64,000 bases of DNA from Pseudolactococcus sp041800635 (GTDB lineage Bacteria; Bacillota; Bacilli; Lactobacillales; Streptococcaceae): NCBI GenBank assembly GCA_047833645.1, contig CP181259.1:992001-1056000 (forward strand), in the 5' to 3' direction. A program made the position numbers and the translations under genes. Position 1 is the stretch's first letter. The number at the start of each line of letters is the position of its first letter. The notes below the pieces were generated by a model. That model was given only the letters and a program-made list of their open reading frames with translations, was not told where the DNA came from and made no database searches. Below are positions 58,349 through 64,000 of the stretch, piece by piece.

Positions 58349-58406
58349 AAAAATAAGCTATGACCGACTCCAATTAACATTGAAAATCGGTCACAGCCTA
58401 CTTTTT
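58349..58406. repeat. Dispersed terminator-like inverted repeat, copy 2
   Basis: AAAAATAAGCTATGACCGA ... TCGGTCACAGCCTACTTTTT. Matches copy 1 (15422-15479, inverted) over most of its length and can terminate in both directions. Confidence 0.6.
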
Positions 58407-58438
58407 AGACGACTTTTCTCTCAGCCTCTTTAACAAAG

Positions 58439-58463
58439 TATAGTATAGTATAGTATAGTATAG
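58439..58463. repeat. Pentanucleotide microsatellite (TATAG)5
   Basis: Five exact tandem copies of TATAG, followed by two CGAAG units. Such tracts slip readily. Confidence 0.95.
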
Positions 58464-58476
58464 CGAAGCGAAGCCA

Positions 58477-58686
58477 CTTTGGCTCAAATTTTCAAGAAAT
58501 TCGAGGCACAGCATGGCGAAGCGTACTGAGGTACGTGAGCTATACTGTAACGAAGCAATTCGCCAAAAAATTTAGCCAAACTTTGGCTTAAATTTTCAAG
58601 AAATTCGAGGCACATCGTAGCGAAGCGTACTTAGGTACGTGAGCTGCGATGTAACGAAGAAGTTCGCCAGAAAATTTAAGCCAAAG
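58477..58686. repeat. Two tandem ~104-bp palindromic (REP-like) elements
   Basis: Copy 1 at 58477-58580 and copy 2 at 58581-58686, each starting CTTTGGCT(C/T)AAATTTTCAAG and containing GAGGCACA, GCGAAGCGTACT, GGTACGTGAGCT and TAACGAAG. Copy 2 is a long near-palindrome: outer arms CTTTGGCTTAAATTTTC/GAAAATTTAAGCCAAAG, inner arms ACATCGTAGC/GCTGCGATGT and GTAC/GTAC. Its right arm includes the pepC stop codon. Confidence 0.9.
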
Positions 58687-60001
58687 CGCCCATAGGATCC
58701 CACGGGAGAAGCACTCCCGGCTCAGCCTCATAGGCAGTCAACTCAGCATCAGTCAGGAATTCTTTTCTAACGACGATTTGGAAAGTATATTCGTCCATCC
58801 AAGCATCAGATGCTATGAAATAGCCTTTTTTACCAACTTTTTCGCCCCAAGAGTTTTCGACTTTCCATTTAAGGGAATTGCCGGCAGCATCCAAGTCAAC
58901 ACCCGTCAAGACCATGGCATGTGTCATCAATGACTCGGAGTAGTCCAAACGGCTCGCTTTATCTTGTGTAAAGTCTAAATCCATCGCTGAGAAGTCATAG
59001 GCATCCATAGTCAAAAGACCATCTTGACGGTTCGAAACTTGACCGACATCACAACCAAACCAAACGGTTTCGCCAGCTTGCATTTGGGCGATGGCTAATT
59101 TTTTGAAACGATCCATTTCAACATTCAAGTGACGGACATCACGCGCACCAATGACATTTCCTAGAAACTCAACTGTGTAAGATTTGTTATAAGGTTTGTC
59201 AGCAGTCGGAGCATTAATGACACTCACATAATCATCCAACTTGATGTCAACAAATTTTTCGTAAAAAGCTTGTGGTGTGATGTCTTCGAATTTGTGGAAA
59301 TGGTCATCTTTATCCCGGTATTCAAAGTCAAATTTTTGTGGTGGCAAGCCAAGTGTCATGGCAAGATAATTGAAGATTTCTTGCAAGAGTTCTGCTTTTT
59401 TCGCGGCCACATCGCCACCATTTTGGATCAAGTCACGCAAGATTTGTGCATCTTGGCGCAAAATTTTGTTAAGATATTGATCCAACTCACGGCTGGCACT
59501 TGATGAGATAGACTCAGGATAGATGTCTTTTGGCACGACACCATATTTTTGGAACAAGGCCACGACCATGTCCCATTGTCCGCCATCTTGTTGGGGCACA
59601 TCAAGCAAGAATTTCAACTTGCGATCGCCGATTTCAAGATCACTTGTGCCAATGATTTGTTCAAGGAACCAGTTTGATTTTTCATATTTGTCCCAGAAGA
59701 AGGTATAAGCTTGTGACAACTCGAAGTTTTCCAACTTGAACTCTGTCAAAATTTTATGACGGAAAGTGTTCAAAGCTGCAAACATCCAACAACGACCTGA
59801 TTGTTTTTGGTTGCTGACGGGATCGTTTGTCAAGTCAACTGAGAAAACAGGCAAATTCGCTGCATGTGATGCACGATTTTCAAGCGCATTGAGCAAGCCA
59901 TTTTTAGTCGCTGCATTTTCCACTGCACTAAATTTCGCGTTTTTTTGATAGTGATCAAATAAAGATTGTGTAAATTCTGATGTTAATTCTGTCATGTTCA
60001 T
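58676..60001 (-). CDS. pepC: Aminopeptidase C (bleomycin hydrolase family, C1)
   Basis: 441 residues. Catalytic Cys in NQKQSGRCWMFAALNTFRHK, His in SLMTHAMVLTGVDLD and Asn in WKVENSWGEK. Ends MGALA; the C-terminal tail enters the active site and defines aminopeptidase action in this hexameric cytoplasmic enzyme. ATG preceded by TGGAGGAT. The last codons and stop coincide with the arm of the REP-like repeat. Confidence 0.96.
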   Translation of the reverse strand: MNMTELTSEFTQSLFDHYQKNAKFSAVENAATKNGLLNALENRASHAANLPVFSVDLTNDPVSNQKQSGRCWMFAALNTFRHKILTEFKLENFELSQAYTFFWDKYEKSNWFLEQIIGTSDLEIGDRKLKFLLDVPQQDGGQWDMVVALFQKYGVVPKDIYPESISSSASRELDQYLNKILRQDAQILRDLIQNGGDVAAKKAELLQEIFNYLAMTLGLPPQKFDFEYRDKDDHFHKFEDITPQAFYEKFVDIKLDDYVSVINAPTADKPYNKSYTVEFLGNVIGARDVRHLNVEMDRFKKLAIAQMQAGETVWFGCDVGQVSNRQDGLLTMDAYDFSAMDLDFTQDKASRLDYSESLMTHAMVLTGVDLDAAGNSLKWKVENSWGEKVGKKGYFIASDAWMDEYTFQIVVRKEFLTDAELTAYEAEPGVLLPWDPMGALA

Positions 60002-60077
60002 CCTCCAAAGAATAGTATAGCACTTTTGTAAATTTTTCTCATAAATTTACTTTATATAAACCGTGTCATTAAAAAAG

Positions 60078-60113
60078 ACTTGCACTCTATCAGCACAACG
60101 CCTTTTTTAACTT
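60078..60113 (-). terminator. Terminator of the NAD salvage operon
   Basis: AAAAAGGCGTTGTGC ... GTGCAAGTCTTTTTT on the minus strand, with several G-U pairs. Confidence 0.6.
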
Positions 60114-60117
60114 GACC

Positions 60118-60684
60118 TTACCGATACAAACCGTTTCGGTCAATGTAGGCCAGCACCTCAGCTGGCACTAAAAAATTAGGGCGACGATTGGCTTGTAAAC
60201 TCTCTCGGATATAACTTGAGGAGATAGCCAGCAAGGGTAAATCTATCAGTTGAACGGGATATTTCGGCGCAGTCAAAACAGTTTGGTCGCGTCTAACAGC
60301 CACGAATTTAACCAATTGCATCAACTCATCAATCCTGTACCATTTTCCCAAATAATCCACCATATCACCACCGATAATGAAAAAATAGTCGTTTTCAGGA
60401 TGCTCAGCGGTCAGTTTCGCCATGGTATCGTAAGTATAAGACTTGCCACCCCGCTCAATTTCCGACAGATTCAGCGTCAGCTTGGGATAGTCTTGTAGGG
60501 CAAGCCGCAGCATCGCCACCCGATGATCAGCTGAAATCGTCGTTTTGGTATCAACGTGTGGTGGCTCGTTTTCTGGCATCAACTGAACTTCGTCCAAGTT
60601 CAGTAATTGCTGAATCTGATCTGCGATGAAGAGGTGGGCATGATGAACCGGATTAAAGTTCCCCCCTAAAATACCGATTCTCAT
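60118..60684 (-). CDS. nadD: Nicotinate-nucleotide adenylyltransferase
   Basis: 188 residues. GILGGNFNPVHHAHLFIADQ holds the GxFxPxHxxH nucleotidyltransferase motif and ISSSYIRESL the second ATP-binding motif. It makes nicotinic acid adenine dinucleotide from NaMN. Overlaps nadE by 4 bases. In many Firmicutes nadD lies beside yqeH/yqeK; here it closes a pncB-nadE-nadD operon. Confidence 0.94.
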   Translation of the reverse strand: MRIGILGGNFNPVHHAHLFIADQIQQLLNLDEVQLMPENEPPHVDTKTTISADHRVAMLRLALQDYPKLTLNLSEIERGGKSYTYDTMAKLTAEHPENDYFFIIGGDMVDYLGKWYRIDELMQLVKFVAVRRDQTVLTAPKYPVQLIDLPLLAISSSYIRESLQANRRPNFLVPAEVLAYIDRNGLYR

Positions 60685-61508
60685 GCGCGCCAGAAATCGT
60701 CAAAAATCGTAATCGGTAAATGACGTTTATGTTCTGTTTTTAGCCACCAATTTTCGATGACAGCCCGTGCATCATCAGCAATTTCACGACCTTCCAAGTA
60801 GTCGTCAATATTATCATAAGTCACACCGAGTGCCACTTCATCAGCTAAACCGGGTTTGCCATCTTCCAAATCCGCTGTTGGGATTTTTTCATAAATCGTT
60901 GGATCTGCTTCTAGGTAAGCGAGTAACTGCTTGCCTTGACGTTTATTAAGGCGGAAAAGCGGTAAAATATCTGCCCCACCATCACCAAATTTGGTGAAGA
61001 AGCCTGTGATATTTTCAGCTGCATGGTCTGTCCCAAGCACAGCACCTGAATGGGCACCCGCAATGGCATACTGGGTAATCATGCGTTGGCGTGCCTTAAT
61101 ATTGCCTTTGTTAAAGTCTGTAATGTCAAGACCAGCCTCGGTCAGGGCTGCAATCTCGCCATCGACAGCGCTTTTGATATTGACCGTCAAACTAACATCT
61201 GGTTGAATGAAAGCTAAGGCTTTTTGAGCATCATCTTCATCATGTTGTACACCATAAGGCAGGCGAACAGCGATGAATTGGTAGGTCGCATCACCAGTCT
61301 CAGCACGTAACTCTTCGATAGCAAGCTGCGCCAAACGACCGGCCAAGCTCGAATCCTGACCACCTGAAATGCCTAAAACGAGACTTTTCAAGAAAGGATA
61401 TTGTTTGAGATAATCCTTCAAGAAGTCCACGGAGCGTCGTACTTCCTCTGCTGGTGAAATCTCAGGTTTTACCCCTAATGCTGCGATAATGTTATCTTGT
61501 AAGGTCAT
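60681..61508 (-). CDS. nadE: NAD synthetase, ammonia-dependent
   Basis: 275 residues. ATP-pyrophosphatase loop SLVLGISGGQDSSLAGRLAQ, and GTDHAAENITGFFTKFGDGG with LFRLNKRQGKQLLAYL, typical of short NH3-dependent NadE without glutaminase domain. Converts NaAD to NAD. ATGA overlaps with both neighbours. Confidence 0.95.
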   Translation of the reverse strand: MTLQDNIIAALGVKPEISPAEEVRRSVDFLKDYLKQYPFLKSLVLGISGGQDSSLAGRLAQLAIEELRAETGDATYQFIAVRLPYGVQHDEDDAQKALAFIQPDVSLTVNIKSAVDGEIAALTEAGLDITDFNKGNIKARQRMITQYAIAGAHSGAVLGTDHAAENITGFFTKFGDGGADILPLFRLNKRQGKQLLAYLEADPTIYEKIPTADLEDGKPGLADEVALGVTYDNIDDYLEGREIADDARAVIENWWLKTEHKRHLPITIFDDFWRA

Positions 61509-62944
61509 TTGTAAACATCCTTTCTCACTTGATCGATCAGTTTCATTTTATGATCCCAGACATCCTGCGCCAAATCGACAGGGTAATCTTGCGGATTTAA
61601 ATCACGTTTATACTCATCCCATAAATCATCTAGTTTCTCTTTGAAATAAGCTTTGATTTCTGGCAAGCTTGGCAAATCATAAATCAACTGACCTTTCTCA
61701 AAGATAGGCACCAACAAGGGTCTTGCCGTGAAGTTGGTCAATTTTTTATTGATATAGGTATAAGTCGGATGGAACATGAAAATCTCATCAGATGCATTCG
61801 GGTCAACATCCGCAAAGGTGATGTAGTCCCCCTCAGATTTGTTCTTATCCATACTGCGAATCCGCCAGACTTGTTTTTTACCTGGCGTTGAGACCTTCTC
61901 AGCATTACTTGACAGCTTAATCGTATCCCGCATCTCACCGGTCTCCGTTTCAATCGCAACGATTTTATAAACGGCACCCAGTGCAGGCTGATCATAAGCT
62001 GTGATGAGTTTTGTCCCCACACCCCAAACATCAATTTTAGCCTTCTGCATTTTGAGATTGAGAATCGTATTTTCATCTAAGTCATTAGACGCATAGATTC
62101 TCGCCTCAGTAAAGCCAGCATCATCAAGCTGCTCACGGACTTTTTTAGAAATATAAGCCATGTCACCAGAGTCGATGCGGACACCTTGAAAATTAATGCG
62201 ATCGCCCATTTCTTTTGCCACTTTAATGGCTGCAGGGACACCGATTTTCAGCGTATCATAAGTATCGACTAGGAAAACACAATCTCGATGCGTTGTCGCA
62301 TAGGCTTTAAATGCCTCATAGTCATTGCCATAAGCTTGGACCAGCGAGTGGGCATGGGTGCCTGACACTGGAATACCAAAGAGCTTACCTGCTCGAACGT
62401 TAGAGGTCGCATCCGCACCGCCGATCACAGCAGCACGCGTCCCCCAAATCGCAGCATCCATTTCCTGGGCCCGACGTGTACCGAACTCAAGTAAAGGCGC
62501 ATCGCCAATCACCGACTTGATCCGCGCCGCTTTGGTCGCGATCAGGGTTTGGAAGTTGACGATGTTGAGGATGGCTGTTTCGACCAGTTGGCATTGGGCC
62601 AAGGGGCCTTCAACTTGAAGAATCGGCTCGTTAGCGAAAACGAGATCTCCCTCCTGTGCCGATCTTACGTCACAAGTAAAGCGTAAGTCAGCGAGGTAAG
62701 CTAAAAAGTTTTCAGGATAGCCCAGCTCTCGCAAATAAGCGATGTCATCCGCATCGAAATGGAGGTCTCGCAAATAGCCAACGACCCGCTCCAAACCTGC
62801 AAAAACCGCATAGCCATTTTTAAAGGGCATATCTCGGAAGTAAACTTCAAATACTGAATTGCGCTCAGAAATCCCTTGTTCAAAATAAACCTGCATCATG
62901 TTAATTTGATAGAGATCGGTATGTAACACTAAATTATCTGTCAT
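61505..62944 (-). CDS. pncB: Nicotinate phosphoribosyltransferase
   Basis: 479 residues, long Gram-positive form. LHTDLYQINMMQVYFEQGIS at the N-terminus, the phosphoribosyl region EFGTRRAQEMDAAIWGTRAA (with the phosphorylated-His region GTHAHSLVQAYG) and GVRIDSGDMAYISKKVREQL. It salvages nicotinate to NaMN. Starts 5 bases after the mtnN stop. Confidence 0.95.
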   Translation of the reverse strand: MTDNLVLHTDLYQINMMQVYFEQGISERNSVFEVYFRDMPFKNGYAVFAGLERVVGYLRDLHFDADDIAYLRELGYPENFLAYLADLRFTCDVRSAQEGDLVFANEPILQVEGPLAQCQLVETAILNIVNFQTLIATKAARIKSVIGDAPLLEFGTRRAQEMDAAIWGTRAAVIGGADATSNVRAGKLFGIPVSGTHAHSLVQAYGNDYEAFKAYATTHRDCVFLVDTYDTLKIGVPAAIKVAKEMGDRINFQGVRIDSGDMAYISKKVREQLDDAGFTEARIYASNDLDENTILNLKMQKAKIDVWGVGTKLITAYDQPALGAVYKIVAIETETGEMRDTIKLSSNAEKVSTPGKKQVWRIRSMDKNKSEGDYITFADVDPNASDEIFMFHPTYTYINKKLTNFTARPLLVPIFEKGQLIYDLPSLPEIKAYFKEKLDDLWDEYKRDLNPQDYPVDLAQDVWDHKMKLIDQVRKDVYK

Positions 62945-62948
62945 TTTT

Positions 62949-63629
62949 TTACACCATTGTTTCCAACATTTTGATCAATGTCGCAGCAGATTTTTCACCG
63001 GCCTGGACAATAAAGGCATCAAAACTATCAGCCGCCTGACCATCTGCCGTGTCTGAAAGACTTCGAATCACAACAAATGGTTTGCCGAGTGCTGTCGCTG
63101 CCTGGGCAATCGATGCCCCTTCCATCTCGACCGCAAGCACATCTGGAAAATGCGCTTTGATTGCTAACTGCTGTGTTTTGGACGAGATAAAGGAGTCAGA
63201 TGAGGTAATCAAACCAACCCGTACTTCAGGTGCCGCTTTCTTCAGCTCTGAGACGAAGTAGGCACTACTGTGATAGTAAAGTTCCTGCCCCGCCATTTGC
63301 CCAAAGTCATAGCCAAAAGCCGTCACATCGACATCGTGATAGGCTAGTTTGTCCGCAATCACAACATCACCAACTGCTAGACCCGCACCAACACCACCAG
63401 CGGAGCCACTGTTAATGATGCCATCGACTGCAAATAAGTCAACCAGCAAGCTAACGGCAATCGCGCTCATCACTTTCCCGATTCCTGACTTGACTAGGAC
63501 AACATCATGTCGCCCGATAATTCCTGTGTAAAATATAAACCCATGATGACTGGCTTTTTCGGAATGTTGTAGCGTTTCTGCTAGGATTTTCAATTCCTCA
63601 TCCATGGCTGCAATAATGCCTATTTTCAT
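62949..63629 (-). CDS. mtnN: 5'-methylthioadenosine/S-adenosylhomocysteine nucleosidase
   Basis: 226 residues from the second ATG (63627-63629, MKIGIIAAMDEELKI), with GAGTGAAG upstream. Catalytic Glu in IIAAMDEE region, purine site VEMEGASIAQ and SDTADGQAADSFDAF with the catalytic Asp. It splits MTA and SAH, feeding methionine salvage and autoinducer-2 precursor. First of the pncB-nadE-nadD group. Confidence 0.95.
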   Translation of the reverse strand: MKIGIIAAMDEELKILAETLQHSEKASHHGFIFYTGIIGRHDVVLVKSGIGKVMSAIAVSLLVDLFAVDGIINSGSAGGVGAGLAVGDVVIADKLAYHDVDVTAFGYDFGQMAGQELYYHSSAYFVSELKKAAPEVRVGLITSSDSFISSKTQQLAIKAHFPDVLAVEMEGASIAQAATALGKPFVVIRSLSDTADGQAADSFDAFIVQAGEKSAATLIKMLETMV

Positions 63630-63694
63630 CTTCACTCACTTTCTGGTCTGTCTGTTTGATTTTGTCAATTAACAATTCTCATCAGACAACTTTG

Positions 63695-63967
63695 TTAAAA
63701 TTTAAAAACGATCACCGTGATAATAATCAGTAAAACGACTAAAATCACGATAGATTTCGTGATTTTCTTCCCCCGCGCTTCTCTTTTTTGAGATTCGATG
63801 CGGCGGCTTTTATAAACTGAATTCTTTTCCAGTTTCGCTTTTTGTGGCGCAAATTGTTTGATCAACTGGGTGTCATCTTGTCTGGCTTGCGCGATTTCTC
63901 GCTCCAAACGTTCTTTCTCCCGTGCCGCTTGCTGGATCATCTCATCGGTTAATAAGGGTTTAGGCAT
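63695..63967 (-). CDS. Small tail-anchored hypothetical protein
   Basis: 90 residues. N-terminal two thirds highly charged helix or coiled coil (IQQAAREKERLEREIAQARQ), then a basic stretch (RRIESQKREARGKKITK) and a single C-terminal hydrophobic helix (SIVILVVLLIIITVIVFKF). Orientation by charge puts the helix bundle inside. Not recognised by function; small proteins of this design lie between an ADP-ribose pyrophosphatase and mtnN in related cocci. Overlaps the upstream gene by 8 bases. Confidence 0.72.
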   Translation of the reverse strand: MPKPLLTDEMIQQAAREKERLEREIAQARQDDTQLIKQFAPQKAKLEKNSVYKSRRIESQKREARGKKITKSIVILVVLLIIITVIVFKF

Positions 63968-64000
63968 TCGATTCTAGCTCCCAATACTGAATGGCCATGA
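63960..64000 (-). CDS. C-terminal end of the upstream gene (partial)
   Basis: The minus strand reads MAIQYWELESNA then TAA at 63960-63962, continuing beyond the window edge. The phrase resembles the tail of Nudix ADP-ribose pyrophosphatases that precede this gene pair in related species. Too short for certainty. Confidence 0.4.
   Translation of the reverse strand, partial: MAIQYWELESNA

Overview
The window looks like chromosome of a low-GC Gram-positive coccus of the Streptococcaceae, most likely Lactococcus or a close relative (the raffinolactis/piscium side is a guess). This rests on gene content seen here: DUF1912, DUF960-like and DUF1129 proteins, PepC, GlnR/GlnA with an added type III glutamine synthetase, mutS-mutL-ruvA, an ISL3 element and CcpA/LacI-style sugar control. 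Species assignment is inference.

Layout. 0-1.9 kb: a YdcF-family membrane protein behind a canonical T-box leader, then ebfC. 1.85-12.45 kb: a 10.6-kb island inserted exactly at the ebfC start codon, flanked by a 17-bp direct repeat. It carries a decayed tyrosine integrase, an IS5-family element and an operon for uptake and cleavage of sucrose/fructo-oligosaccharides (two permeases, lipoprotein, GH32, LacI regulator, fructokinase) under two LacI operators. 12.6-21 kb: a LysR regulator, a small unknown protein, an MFS transporter, tRNA-Leu, DUF1912, GNAT, rlmD/recX (divergent), an intact ISL3 element with 8-bp target duplication, and rsuA. 21-30.7 kb: a four-hairpin repeat array, rpsF-ssb-rpsR, uppP, an amino-acid ABC transporter with a frameshift, dnaX, a GAF protein, chorismate mutase and a CLC exporter. 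30.7-36.8 kb: VOC protein, glnN, glnA, glnR, a rhodanese and ruvB. 36.8-38.4 kb: about 1.5 kb without credible proteins that reads as ten tandem small-RNA genes on the minus strand. 38.4-46.5 kb: ruvA, mutL, mutS, a YlbF-family protein, argR, argS. 46.5-64 kb: nox, malQ, fakA-asp23, rpmB, a phosphate transporter with a duplicated accessory gene, a DEAD-box helicase, repeat-rich DNA, pepC and an NAD salvage operon (mtnN-pncB-nadE-nadD).

The most notable signals: (1) the small-RNA array between ruvA and ruvB, each unit with its own -10 box and U-tract terminator, with paralogous pairs and C-rich loops; (2) seven genes (rlmD, recX, ruvB, mutL, argR, a DUF1129 gene and a DEAD-box helicase) whose -10 boxes, mostly extended, end only 5-8 bases before the ATG with no clear Shine-Dalgarno, predicting leaderless or nearly leaderless mRNAs; (3) the ebfC island, which swaps the ribosome-binding site of its target gene and leaves the native promoter driving a 15-codon remnant; (4) several tandem or dispersed repeats, including repeated mutL 3' ends and a broken-and-coupled DUF47 gene. 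All statements come from reading the sequence; no searches or folding programs were run.
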